Positions 1 to 9,163 of a DNA stretch of 63,292 nucleotides are shown one piece after another (the stretch's first letter is position 1; each line of letters starts with the position of its first letter). The translations under genes were made by a program, and so were the position numbers. The stretch comes from Desulfobacterales bacterium (lineage in GTDB: Bacteria > Desulfobacterota > Desulfobacteria > Desulfobacterales > Desulfobacteraceae): assembly GCA_023143455.1 (NCBI GenBank), contig JAGLHT010000010.1, forward strand, positions 1-63,292, read 5' to 3'. Below the pieces are notes generated by a model. That model did not search any database. It worked only from the letters and a program-made list of their open reading frames with translations, and was not told the origin of the DNA.

Positions 1-31
1 TACCCAACAGTTTTAATTGCACCCTGTTTCA

Positions 32-72
32 GGAGCTTAATTGACAAGATACCTTTAATTAAGTTAAGCTCC
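32..72. repeat. Inverted repeat, possible terminator
   Basis: GGAGCTTAA (32-40) is the exact reverse complement of TTAAGCTCC (64-72), with 23 nt between, and TTTT follows the right arm. It may be a terminator for a gene left of the window. A TTGACA lies in the loop (41-46) but no well-spaced -10 was found. Confidence 0.35.
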
Positions 73-117
73 TTTTGAATATATACTATAACTTTGCTAA
101 CAAAATGGTCGATACAG

Positions 118-591
118 ATGAAAAGCAAAACAAACCTTTTTTTTATTATCTTTGCTCTTTTATTTATTCTAACTCTGCTTTTTCATCCTTATCCTTTTTC
201 GCATCTTATTAAAGCAGTCCCTGCTTTGCTTTCTTCAATAGTCGGTATTTTTGCAATAAAAAACCGCACTGATGCATTACTATTGGGAACAGGATTTCTT
301 TTCTGCATGGCTGAAGATATATTTCTTGACCTTAACAGGGAACTTTATTTTGTACAGGTTGTAGCTTATATGGTTGTAATCGGAATAATGGGCATTACAG
401 CTGCATTTATAAAAACTGAATTGCCGTATATATTTATTGGCGCCTCTTTATTTGTTTTCTCTGATTCAATTATTGCAATTTCAAAATTTCTCTATCCTTT
501 CCAGGCAAGCCCTTATTTTATTATGTTCTTTTATTTCTCTTCACTTTTCTTTATTCAATTTGGAGCGCGTAAAGAATTTGCAGATATATGA
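118..591 (+). CDS. YhhN/TMEM86-like integral membrane protein
   Basis: A protein of about 157 residues that is almost wholly hydrophobic, with five or six likely membrane segments. The pattern of an acidic pair after a helix (MAEDIFLDL) and a late SDSI segment followed by a final helix ending in a small polar tail resembles the YhhN/TMEM86 family, whose characterised members are lysoplasmalogenases. It is shorter than usual for the family (about 200 residues). A TTG at 94 extends the frame by eight residues, but ATG at 118 starts the hydrophobic region better. It overlaps the next gene by 14 bases, suggesting translational coupling. The family call is by pattern only. Confidence 0.55.
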   Translation: MKSKTNLFFIIFALLFILTLLFHPYPFSHLIKAVPALLSSIVGIFAIKNRTDALLLGTGFLFCMAEDIFLDLNRELYFVQVVAYMVVIGIMGITAAFIKTELPYIFIGASLFVFSDSIIAISKFLYPFQASPYFIMFFYFSSLFFIQFGARKEFADI

Positions 592-1111
592 AACAATTGT
601 AGTTGAAGGCAAGGATGATGAAAGAGCTGTAAAACAAGCTGTTAATGCAGAAATAATTATTACCCATGGCTTTTGCATCTCTGAGACAACATTTAAAAAT
701 ATTGAGTGGGCGCAAAAACAAAATGGGATTATTATCTTCACTGACCCTGATACAGCTGGTGAGTTGATTAGAAGCAGGATCAATGCTCGAATAAAAGGCT
801 GCAAAAATGCATATCTTACCCGAGACGAAGCAAAAAAAAAAGATAATATCGGTATAGAAAATGCCAATGCCAAAAATATTATAGATGCTCTTAAAAAAGC
901 AAAGTGCATTGAAGCAAAAAAAGAAAACCTTTTTACAATTAAAGATTTACAAACTAACAATTTAATGGGTGTCTCTGATGCTTCTCAACGTAGGCAAAAG
1001 CTTGGTAAAATACTAAGAATCGGATATGCTAATGCAAAACAATTGCTCAAGCGATTAAATCATTACAACATCTCCAGACAAGAATTCAACCAGGCAGTTT
1101 CTAAATTATAA
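578..1111 (+). CDS. rnmV: Ribonuclease M5 (5S rRNA maturase)
   Basis: About 178 residues with a TOPRIM domain at the N terminus: ETIVVEGKDD with the conserved glutamate at residue 10, and the acidic FTDPDTAGE motif near residues 55-62. This matches RNase M5, which trims 5S rRNA precursors and ends in a DUF4093-type domain. The frame is open further upstream, but family members begin just before the VVEGKDD strand, which fits the TTG at 578 with GGAG at 562-565. The enzyme is best known from Firmicutes, so its presence in a putative Gram-negative is notable. Coupled by overlap to the upstream membrane-protein gene. Confidence 0.8.
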   Translation: MQIYETIVVEGKDDERAVKQAVNAEIIITHGFCISETTFKNIEWAQKQNGIIIFTDPDTAGELIRSRINARIKGCKNAYLTRDEAKKKDNIGIENANAKNIIDALKKAKCIEAKKENLFTIKDLQTNNLMGVSDASQRRQKLGKILRIGYANAKQLLKRLNHYNISRQEFNQAVSKL

Positions 1112-1168
1112 AACGCAAACAACTCAAATCAATTGACCTCATACTAAAACATTATTATAAGTATATAG

Positions 1169-2913
<1,745 letters not shown>

Positions 2914-2934
2914 TTGACAACAAAGAACCTTAAT

Positions 2935-3011
2935 CGGGGCGTAGCGCAGTCTGGTAGCGCACACCGTTCGGGACGGTGAGGTCGAGTGTTCGAATCACTC
3001 CGCCCCGACCA
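2935..3011 (+). tRNA. tRNA-Pro (CGG)
   Basis: A 77-nt cloverleaf: acceptor CGGGGCG (2935-2941) pairs with CGCCCCG (3001-3007). The D stem is GCGC/GCGC, the anticodon stem CACCG/CGGTG encloses the loop TTCGGGA with anticodon CGG at 2969-2971, the T arm is GAGTG-TTCGAAT-CACTC, and ACCA is encoded. It lies 21 bases after purA. Its 3' half is the prophage integration site, and the gene stays intact on the attL side. Confidence 0.96.
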
Positions 3012-3014
3012 GGT
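2962..3014 (+). repeat. attL: attL core (tRNA-Pro 3' half)
   Basis: This 53-bp stretch runs from the anticodon stem of tRNA-Pro to three bases beyond CCA and is repeated exactly at 41248-41300. Identity stops abruptly at both ends (A before it here, C at the other copy; T after it here, A at the other copy). The full tRNA remains on this side. Confidence 0.95.
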
Positions 3015-3030
3015 TTCAGGGGTTTTTAAA

Positions 3031-3056
3031 AAAATTTATGTAGGAGCTTGCTACCA
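3031..3056 (-). terminator. Possible weak terminator of integrase transcript
   Basis: Read leftward from the integrase stop there is a short hairpin (GTAG/CTAC around a GCAAGCTC loop) followed by a run of seven T residues. The stem is only four to five pairs, so this is tentative. Confidence 0.25.
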
Positions 3057-3073
3057 TAGAAATATATGGCCTT

Positions 3074-4198
3074 TTATAGGTCAAGTGATTTGATAGAGTG
3101 GACAGTTTGCCGCTTGATTTCCGAGGTAATATGTTCATATTGTTTTATTGTCATATTGACATCAGAATGTCCAGCAATTTCTGATGCTGCTTTGAGATCC
3201 CCGTTTAATATCATTTGTGTTATTGCTGCATGTCTAAAATCATAGAGCCGGATCCGTCTTTTAATTTTTGCCCTTTTTTTTGCGGTCTTAAAGGATGAGT
3301 TAATGCTTTTGACTGGTTTATTCTTCCAATAAATTATGAATTGCTGATCATTTTTTTCATCTTCTTGATGCCAGGTTATTAATTTCTTTTCAAGATCCGG
3401 ATGAATTGCAATAGATCTCCTGGAGATCCCGCCTTTTTTGGCTGATTTTATGAGCAGGGTCAAGTCTGACCAGTCAACGTCATTCCAGGTAATATTAAAC
3501 AACTCCGCAACCCCTGGCCTTAAACCGGTATAATAATTTAATATTAAAGCCCTTTGCAGGTGGTTTGGGGCATGTTTCAAGATTGCGTTGATTTCCGTAT
3601 AATCTGGTGGCCTAAGGACAGTGTCATCCCTTTTGGGCTTTTGATATCCAGCAGCATGATTTTTGGGGATGTATTTTCTTTTAACTGACCAGTTTAAGAT
3701 TGCAATAATATCTGACAACTCTCTGTGGATCGTGTTTTTTTTTGTAAATCGGATTGATCCGTCCGGATTTTTTAACTTTCTTAGGTTGGCAGCATTTTTG
3801 CCGCATCTTTGCATAACCGGTGCTTTTAATCTTTTTTTGACATATTGATCAAGCCTGTGATGAGTTATTTGATCATAGGAAAGATGCCCCATCTCCGGCA
3901 AAATTACCCCATTGAGTTTATACATCATATTATTAATGCTTGTTGCTGGCAGATCATTTGCTTTTGTCGTGATATATATTTCTGCCAAATCAAGAAATAT
4001 CCTTTTTTCATAATTGTTTGGATTTGTTTTATACTCATTAATTTTACCCTGTGACTTAAGTTCAATATCACGGTCAATTGCTTTCTTTTGCCCTTCAATG
4101 CCCTTGCCAAAATATTCCTTTTTTTGTTTTTTATTTCCGTTTTCATCAGTAATTCTGTAATAGCAATAATAATTACCCTTTAATTGATGGACACTCAT
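3074..4198 (-). CDS. int: Tyrosine-family phage integrase
   Basis: A 374-residue site-specific recombinase that would integrate and excise the prophage at tRNA-Pro. The N-terminal arm-binding region is lysine-rich, a SAM-like core-binding domain spans about residues 70-180, and the catalytic domain follows. Visible catalytic residues are Arg227 (TGLRPG), Lys near 255 (SAKKGG), Arg322 (YDFRH, with tyrosine in the usual first histidine position), His344 (GHSDV) and the nucleophile Tyr354 (KQYEH). It is leftward and ends 60 bases from attL, the usual int-att arrangement. AGGATT precedes the ATG. No clear excisionase was recognised. Confidence 0.93.
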   Translation of the reverse strand: MSVHQLKGNYYCYYRITDENGNKKQKKEYFGKGIEGQKKAIDRDIELKSQGKINEYKTNPNNYEKRIFLDLAEIYITTKANDLPATSINNMMYKLNGVILPEMGHLSYDQITHHRLDQYVKKRLKAPVMQRCGKNAANLRKLKNPDGSIRFTKKNTIHRELSDIIAILNWSVKRKYIPKNHAAGYQKPKRDDTVLRPPDYTEINAILKHAPNHLQRALILNYYTGLRPGVAELFNITWNDVDWSDLTLLIKSAKKGGISRRSIAIHPDLEKKLITWHQEDEKNDQQFIIYWKNKPVKSINSSFKTAKKRAKIKRRIRLYDFRHAAITQMILNGDLKAASEIAGHSDVNMTIKQYEHITSEIKRQTVHSIKSLDL

Positions 4199-4249
4199 TT
4201 TTAATCCTGCTTAATCCTTTTATTTTTAAAAATTAATTTCTTTGGACCT

Positions 4250-4263
4250 GCGTCCATGGACGC
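4250..4263. promoter_or_regulatory. 14-bp perfect palindrome upstream of int
   Basis: GCGTCCATGGACGC is its own reverse complement. It is GC-rich inside AT-rich DNA between the integrase start and the end of the next leftward gene, so it could be an operator or an arm-type site. No other copy was noticed. Confidence 0.35.
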
Positions 4264-4293
4264 GAGTGCTGATATTTTTTTCACCCTTATCAC

Positions 4294-4944
4294 TCATGGT
4301 TGATTGACACCAGCAGGCTTTAAATCATCAGCAAACATGCAAGTTCTATTAATGTTTTTTGGCATACCCAGGGCAATGATTTTTGATTTGGCCAGGGAGC
4401 AATCATACCAAACTGGTTCAACTCCAAGCATATAATCTACTCTTTTAAAAAAAGTGTAGTAATCCCCCTCAAGCAAACAAGATTGATGTATTGTCAAATT
4501 GGTTGATTCAAGTTCTTCCGGATAGATGGATAAGTCAAACAGGCCAGAATCTTTGCCTTTTGATATGGTCCTTAAAGTGACCAACGTTCCTTGTGGTGTG
4601 TCAATAAATTTTACTATCCAATAATCATTAGATATGGATGTAATAATACCAAGCGATAAAAACCAGGTGCGTTTCATTACGATAATATCGGGTCCATGTT
4701 GAAACAAAGAGTCCCTTGGATCCATAAGAGATAGAACCTGATAACATGCATCCATCACATCTTTTTTTGTATGCTTATTATACTTTTTTTTACTGGCTTT
4801 TTCTAATTGCTCATATATTGAATTTTGTTCTATCCTGGATAAATTATTTCTTGTTTTTAGTAGTAATTGTTCTTGATTTGATAATTGTGAGGCACATGAA
4901 AAAAAGAAGAGTGAAAGAAATATACAAAGTATTATTTTAACCAT
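4294..4944 (-). CDS. Putative prophage lipoprotein
   Basis: A 216-residue protein beginning with a lysine, a hydrophobic stretch and a lipobox ending FFFSC (Cys17), so probably exported and lipidated. The mature part is mixed alpha/beta by appearance and no known family was recognised. It lies leftward between the integrase and the repressor, the region usually expressed in lysogens, so a lysogenic-conversion role such as envelope modification or superinfection exclusion is possible (inference from position only). Confidence 0.6.
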   Translation of the reverse strand: MVKIILCIFLSLFFFSCASQLSNQEQLLLKTRNNLSRIEQNSIYEQLEKASKKKYNKHTKKDVMDACYQVLSLMDPRDSLFQHGPDIIVMKRTWFLSLGIITSISNDYWIVKFIDTPQGTLVTLRTISKGKDSGLFDLSIYPEELESTNLTIHQSCLLEGDYYTFFKRVDYMLGVEPVWYDCSLAKSKIIALGMPKNINRTCMFADDLKPAGVNQP

Positions 4945-4971
4945 AACATAACCATCCTTGATTTTATTTTT

Positions 4972-5322
4972 TTATTGACACCATGTCTCACCAAGCTTTA
5001 CCCATTTTTTATTTAGATTCAGTTTGCGGATATCTATAATTTGAATATATATGTTTTTGCCTTTAAATCCATAATCCTTAAGAACCATGCATACATATTC
5101 TGCATATCCATCTCTATTGCTTCCGTCATTAAACACACCGACTTTAAAAATGTTATCTGCGGTCCAGATTGCATCAACCGCAGTTGGTTCCTCGTTGCCT
5201 TGAAACAGTTTTGTTATTTTATCGTGTTGCACGCTGTATGATCCGGCATTTGCATGGATTGAACTCATTATAATAATAGTCATTAATAAAAACATTGTTG
5301 CAGGGTTGGTAATTATTTTCAT
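4972..5322 (-). CDS. Secreted protein of unknown function
   Basis: About 116 residues with a signal peptide (MKIITNPATMF, hydrophobic core, ANA-G cleavage-like site). The mature domain has two cysteines and many aromatic residues. The frame extends 13 codons upstream, but ATG at 5322 has AGGA eight bases before it and starts directly at the signal peptide. Same leftward group as the neighbouring lipoprotein, so probably made in the lysogen. No family recognised. Confidence 0.55.
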   Translation of the reverse strand: MKIITNPATMFLLMTIIIMSSIHANAGSYSVQHDKITKLFQGNEEPTAVDAIWTADNIFKVGVFNDGSNRDGYAEYVCMVLKDYGFKGKNIYIQIIDIRKLNLNKKWVKLGETWCQ

Positions 5323-5327
5323 TTTTT

Positions 5328-5636
5328 TTATCCTGTTTTTAAAAGTTTTACCGCTTCCCATAGTATTTTTTTTAAAGATATTCTGTTTTTTATTGAATGT
5401 TCAAGGATTTCATAAACCACAAGGAGCTTGTCGGATAGTCTGTCAATAAGGGCAATGAAATTTTGATCAGTGTTTATTATGCTGTACGATACAAATTGAG
5501 GTTTATTTGTCTTTATGGCTGTTTGTGCAGCACTTGTCCAACTATAAAAATCAGACGGCAACAGAAAGTCAACTATATTTTCACCGATAAGGGTTGAGAT
5601 GTTTGAGGCTATGGGCTTTTTCACGGTTGTTGACAT
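5328..5636 (-). CDS. Small hypothetical prophage protein
   Basis: A 102-residue protein with no signal peptide or recognised domain and no cysteine cluster. GGAG stands five bases before the ATG, giving good support for the start. It lies between the repressor and the secreted protein and its stop is five bases from the next start, so the leftward genes are likely one transcript. Confidence 0.5.
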   Translation of the reverse strand: MSTTVKKPIASNISTLIGENIVDFLLPSDFYSWTSAAQTAIKTNKPQFVSYSIINTDQNFIALIDRLSDKLLVVYEILEHSIKNRISLKKILWEAVKLLKTG

Positions 5637-5698
5637 AATTTCTCCATAAAGAGTTAGGTGATGAATATTATATCCAGCACAGTGCTCCGCCCATAAAA

Positions 5699-6166
5699 TT
5701 AAGGGGAGAATGTCCCTGTTTTTTTTTCATCAGGGAGTGAATCTTTATCTTTAAGCTTTTTTGTTTTTTCAAGTTCTTTAACCTTTTTTTGTATTTGATA
5801 TATTATTCCTCTAAAAACGTCGGGGTCAAGTTTCTCAAGTCTGATAAGGCCCTCATTTGCCTCTTTTCCAGCCTCCTGATCCTGGAACTGTTCAACCAAT
5901 CGTTGATGTTCTTTTGTAATGTTGGATACATTTTGGGGAGAGATGTCATATTCAAACAGGTTTTTAAGAGCATTACTATATTCATCACCTGTAACATGGT
6001 TCCTGAAAAAATCAAGGAGCAAGAGTAATTCGTTTGCTGAAAAAACAGTTTTGCCGTTTTCTTTTTGACTATAATTTGCTCTTTTTTTTGAGATAATTTT
6101 GGCAATATCTTCCTGTTTAAAACCCGACATAACTCGTAATTTTTTTAAAATTTGATAAATTTCCAT
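5699..6166 (-). CDS. XRE-family repressor (CI-like)
   Basis: A 155-residue protein with an N-terminal helix-turn-helix (KLRVMSGFKQEDIAKIISKK, residues about 9-28) followed by the YSQKENGKTVFSANELLLLL segment of XRE regulators. The C-terminal half is charged and looks like a coiled coil (QKKVKELEKTKK) with no LexA-type protease motif, so induction by self-cleavage is not evident. Divergent from the Cro-like gene across a 107-base region with repeated TGTTA half-sites. Probable lysogeny repressor. Confidence 0.7.
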   Translation of the reverse strand: MEIYQILKKLRVMSGFKQEDIAKIISKKRANYSQKENGKTVFSANELLLLLDFFRNHVTGDEYSNALKNLFEYDISPQNVSNITKEHQRLVEQFQDQEAGKEANEGLIRLEKLDPDVFRGIIYQIQKKVKELEKTKKLKDKDSLPDEKKTGTFSP

Positions 6167-6273
6167 AGCTTTCGTCTCTTTTTTTTAAAAAAATAACAAA
6201 AATATGTTGACACCATAATTTATTTAGTATAAATGTCTATTTGTTACTTAAACTAACAGTTTATGGAGTTAAT
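6167..6273. promoter_or_regulatory. Divergent early promoter/operator region
   Basis: Between the CI-like and Cro-like genes. A rightward -35 TTGACA (6207-6212) is followed 15 bases later by TATAAA (6228-6233), a short spacer. TGTTA half-sites recur as inverted pairs: TAACA 6194-6198 with TGTT 6205-6208, and TGTTA 6242-6246 with TAACA 6254-6258. These bracket the promoter and are plausible operator sites for the two flanking helix-turn-helix proteins. Confidence 0.5.
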
Positions 6274-6564
6274 ATGCACACAAATACAGCAATTTTTGTT
6301 AAAACCTCCCGTAAGGCACTGAGATTAACACAATTCCAGCTATCCTTAATTATCAATAAAAAAAGATCAAACATTGCTCTATATGAGACAGGCAGAACAA
6401 TTCCGCCCGGTGATGTTGTTTTAAAACTCATAGAGCTTTGCCATCCAAGTTTTTACGGGGATCTATGTAAAGACAAATGTTTGTCTTACAAACTCCCAGA
6501 TTTAATAAATAATCCAGATGCCAGTAAAAATCAATCAATATGTCAAAAAAAGTCAGCTGCATAA
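6274..6564 (+). CDS. Cro-like XRE-family regulator
   Basis: A 96-residue protein with helix-turn-helix (KALRLTQFQLSLIINKKRSN) and the ALYETGR segment typical of XRE/Cro proteins. ATG at 6274 has GGAG about eight bases upstream; an in-frame TTG at 6241 lies inside the operator region and is unlikely. First gene of the rightward early transcript, divergent from the CI-like gene, so probably the lytic switch. Confidence 0.65.
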   Translation: MHTNTAIFVKTSRKALRLTQFQLSLIINKKRSNIALYETGRTIPPGDVVLKLIELCHPSFYGDLCKDKCLSYKLPDLINNPDASKNQSICQKKSAA

Positions 6565-6604
6565 ACATTATGTATTGATTATTAACATTAAAAGCGAGGG
6601 CAAA

Positions 6605-7069
6605 ATGGACGAACTTGTGGCTTTACCCGTGAAAACCTGGCAGTTTTTCAGCGCATGTAAGGAAAATATAAGACTTGAAAATTTAACAAAACTTTTTAAG
6701 GTCGGGACCGGTCAAATATACAGATGGTCATCTGATCCTGATTTTGCAGAATCCAGCCAGCGCAATCCCCTGGACAGGTATGAAAGTCTTTTAAAGGGTT
6801 TAATGGATCTGGGTAAATGTGCCATTGCCCGGGGAGCAGTTGACCGTCAGGCAAGAATTGTTGGTTGCAGTTTAAAAATAAGTGATGCCGTACCTGATCA
6901 AAAAACCATTCAGGATGAATTGCTTGATAACCTGCCAATTTTTGCAAAGTATCAGGAGGCAATCAGATCTGAGCAAGATATTAATATCATAAGATCACTT
7001 CACAGGCGGCTCATTAATGAGCTTGATGAGGACATGGCTTTTATTGAAGCAGAAAGAGCGAGTCAATAA
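6605..7069 (+). CDS. Putative phage DNA-binding regulator
   Basis: A 154-residue protein with a probable helix-turn-helix near the N terminus (LTKLFKVGTGQIYRWSSDP) followed by an alpha-helical region rich in charged residues. The layout (early, second after the Cro-like gene, helix-turn-helix plus helical tail) recalls CII-like phage regulators, but I cannot assign a family. The start at 6605 follows GAGGGC; an upstream extension in the same frame is probably untranslated. Confidence 0.45.
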   Translation: MDELVALPVKTWQFFSACKENIRLENLTKLFKVGTGQIYRWSSDPDFAESSQRNPLDRYESLLKGLMDLGKCAIARGAVDRQARIVGCSLKISDAVPDQKTIQDELLDNLPIFAKYQEAIRSEQDINIIRSLHRRLINELDEDMAFIEAERASQ

Positions 7070-7070
7070 A

Positions 7071-7268
7071 ATGGGCCGTTTATCAAAAATTACTCCAATT
7101 CACATTGCCATCCAGGGGATTGATGATTTAATCAAAACCCTGCAACTCCAAAAGGCAGAACTTGCCGCGACATTGCCCCGAGCAAAGAAAAAACAATCAG
7201 AAAAAATGTATTTCAGGCATCCACTGACTGGTGACAAACTCCTGGTCAAAGATAGGAGATCCCCATGA
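7071..7268 (+). CDS. Small hypothetical early phage protein
   Basis: A 65-residue basic protein with a central predicted amphipathic helix (IDDLIKTLQLQKAELAA) and a conserved-looking C-terminal FRHPLTGDKLL. It starts one base after the upstream stop and its TGA overlaps the ATG of the next gene, indicating tight coupling in the early operon. Function unknown. Confidence 0.5.
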   Translation: MGRLSKITPIHIAIQGIDDLIKTLQLQKAELAATLPRAKKKQSEKMYFRHPLTGDKLLVKDRRSP

Positions 7269-7402
7269 ATTTTTGCGTATGTTGTGGAATGAAAATCAAT
7301 GAAAAATCAACACAGACAGCCTGTGAAAGGTGCAAAAGCCTTTGGCTTGCCTGGTTTGGAGAACCTAAAAAAGGGAGAGTTAAGCATGAAAAAAGAAGTT
7401 AA
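7265..7402 (+). CDS. Zinc-finger-like microprotein
   Basis: A 45-residue frame starting MNFCVCCGMKINEK and continuing with CERCKSLW, i.e. two cysteine clusters (residues 4, 6, 7 and 20, 23) that could bind one zinc ion. Start and upstream stop overlap as ATGA, and it overlaps the lipase start by 17 bases, which supports it as a real translated gene. Possibly a small transcription or translation modulator; no family assigned. Confidence 0.5.
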   Translation: MNFCVCCGMKINEKSTQTACERCKSLWLAWFGEPKKGRVKHEKRS

Positions 7403-8141
7403 GCAATCAGTGACATTGTCACACCTGGCATATTTTATGCCGGAGGTGATTTCTGAGAATTTAAGTGGCGCCGGCTATAAAAATTTTGAGTGGATTAACA
7501 ATGAAGGGACTGACACTCAAGTCATCCTTTGTACCCACAAAAACAACATTTTTATTGTTTTTCGCGGCACAGAATTCACGAATTCAAATGACTGGTATAC
7601 CAACCTTGACTGTGATTTCAAGCCCATAAGTCCTTGGGGATATTGTCACAAGGGGTTTTACATGGATGTTTTTTCTGTTTATCCGTCTATTAACAAATAC
7701 ATCAAACAACACAGCACCATCCAAAAAATCCACATCGGTGGTCACAGCCAAGGGGCTGGGGATGCTTCTATTCTTGCCATGTTGTTTGCCAAGGATCGCG
7801 ACTTTGACAGTCTTGCCCTAGTGGGTTGCCCCAGGACCACAGATCATGATGCAGCAGAAAGTTTTGGTAAGGCTTGTGGGTCAAAAATTTATCGTATAGT
7901 CAACAACAACGATCTTGTCACAAGGATCCCGCCGCGTTTCATGGGATATGAGCATATTAAACAAGCCAACCTTTATTATTTCAAAGAAAACGGCAAGTGT
8001 GTCAATAAAATTTCAGCCTGGGATGCGTTCAAGGACAGGATTAATGGAAGGATTGAGGATCTCTTTGAGCCTGGAACCGATGGTATCAAGGACCACGATC
8101 ATGGACATTATGATCAGTTGGTCCAGGACTTAAGTGTTTAA
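7386..8141 (+). CDS. Class 3 lipase-like alpha/beta hydrolase
   Basis: A 251-residue alpha/beta hydrolase of the fungal/class 3 lipase family. It contains the family segment IFIVFRGTE, the nucleophile elbow GGHSQGAG with Ser121, an acidic segment NNDLVTRIPP with Asp176, and a C-terminal DHDHGHYDQL that supplies a candidate catalytic histidine (239 or 241). There is no signal peptide, so it would act in the cytosol. GGGAGAG precedes ATG 7386; an upstream in-frame ATG overlaps the microprotein and is less likely. A lipase in a phage early operon is unusual; the substrate is unknown. Confidence 0.75.
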   Translation: MKKEVKQSVTLSHLAYFMPEVISENLSGAGYKNFEWINNEGTDTQVILCTHKNNIFIVFRGTEFTNSNDWYTNLDCDFKPISPWGYCHKGFYMDVFSVYPSINKYIKQHSTIQKIHIGGHSQGAGDASILAMLFAKDRDFDSLALVGCPRTTDHDAAESFGKACGSKIYRIVNNNDLVTRIPPRFMGYEHIKQANLYYFKENGKCVNKISAWDAFKDRINGRIEDLFEPGTDGIKDHDHGHYDQLVQDLSV

Positions 8142-8149
8142 AAAAGCCT

Positions 8150-9163
8150 ATGACCAACAACCTTAAAAATATAGATGTGAGCTGTAAAATTACTCCGGCG
8201 GAACAAATCTGCATGCTGTGTCATCTGTCATCAGAGTGTGATAATTGCTGTCGCCGCTGTTCGGAGGAATGCAATGCTGGGCAGGCGTGTATGTTGCCTG
8301 ATCCGGAAGGTCAGTCTGAACGATTAGACACCTGGAGATATCTTGTTAAGGAGGCTGATCATAGCTTTGGTTTGTCCATGGACAGGGGTGAGATTATCAA
8401 TATATTACAACCGCAATCAGAAAAGAAAAAGATCGATATCAGATGTAGTTATCCTGGAGGAAAAGGCGGTGCCGGTGTTTATCAAAACATTATTAACTTA
8501 ATTCCTCCTCATGAGACTTATATTGAAACTCATTTGGGCGGTGGATCGATCTTAAGGCGGAAAAAATCAGCCAGGAATAATATCGGTATTGATATTGATC
8601 CAGAGGTCATAAAGGTTTGGCAAAGTGGTGGGACCCTATCATCAAATTTAATGATGAAGCACTGCAATTTTGATGATGATCCCAGGGACCTAAACATTAT
8701 AAATGCAGATGCCAGCAGCTTTTTAAAAAAATATCAATTTAAGAGGGATGAATTTATTTATTGTGATCCTCCGTATCTGATCGAAACCAGGAAGGGCGGA
8801 AAGCTTTACGACTATGAATATACAACTCAGGATCACATCGATCTCCTGGGGGTTTTAAAAACTCTGCCCTGTATGGTCATGATTTCTGGTTACTGGTCAT
8901 CATTATATGATCAGATGCTTCAGGGATGGAATACTCATTCTTTTACAGCTCAAACAAGGCAGGGACCAGCAACAGAATGGGTGTGGTTTAATTATTCTAT
9001 ACCAAAAGAGCTCCATGATTATTCATACCTGGGTTCAACTTTTCGAGAGCGAGAACGAATCAAAAACAGAAAAAATAGATGGTTATCACGATTAAAAAGG
9101 ATGCCGGATCTGGAACGGAATGCATTTATTGAGGAGTTAACCTCTTATAGGAGAAACACATGA
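8150..9163 (+). CDS. Dam-type DNA adenine-N6 methyltransferase with Cys-rich N terminus
   Basis: A 337-residue protein. The C-terminal two thirds are a D12-class adenine methylase: CSYPGGKGG (about 99-107), the SAM-binding motif ETHLGGGS (126-133) and the catalytic DPPY (206-209). The first 50 residues add nine cysteines (12, 21, 24, 30, 33, 34, 37, 41, 47) in CxxC-type spacing, probably a zinc cluster for DNA or protein contact. Its stop overlaps the start of the next gene (ATGA). Likely modifies phage DNA against host restriction; target sequence unknown. Confidence 0.8.
   Translation: MTNNLKNIDVSCKITPAEQICMLCHLSSECDNCCRRCSEECNAGQACMLPDPEGQSERLDTWRYLVKEADHSFGLSMDRGEIINILQPQSEKKKIDIRCSYPGGKGGAGVYQNIINLIPPHETYIETHLGGGSILRRKKSARNNIGIDIDPEVIKVWQSGGTLSSNLMMKHCNFDDDPRDLNIINADASSFLKKYQFKRDEFIYCDPPYLIETRKGGKLYDYEYTTQDHIDLLGVLKTLPCMVMISGYWSSLYDQMLQGWNTHSFTAQTRQGPATEWVWFNYSIPKELHDYSYLGSTFRERERIKNRKNRWLSRLKRMPDLERNAFIEELTSYRRNT

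Noticed and set aside
541-960. 139-residue leftward ORF antisense to RNase M5
   Set aside because: Shadow of the conserved M5 reading frame on the opposite strand.
541-1111. Frameshift between the YhhN-like and M5 genes
   Set aside because: The frames belong to unrelated families; the 14-base overlap is ordinary translational coupling.
2914-2919. TTGACA as a tRNA-Pro promoter
   Set aside because: Only 15 bases before the tRNA 5' end, leaving no room for a -10; co-transcription with purA is more likely.
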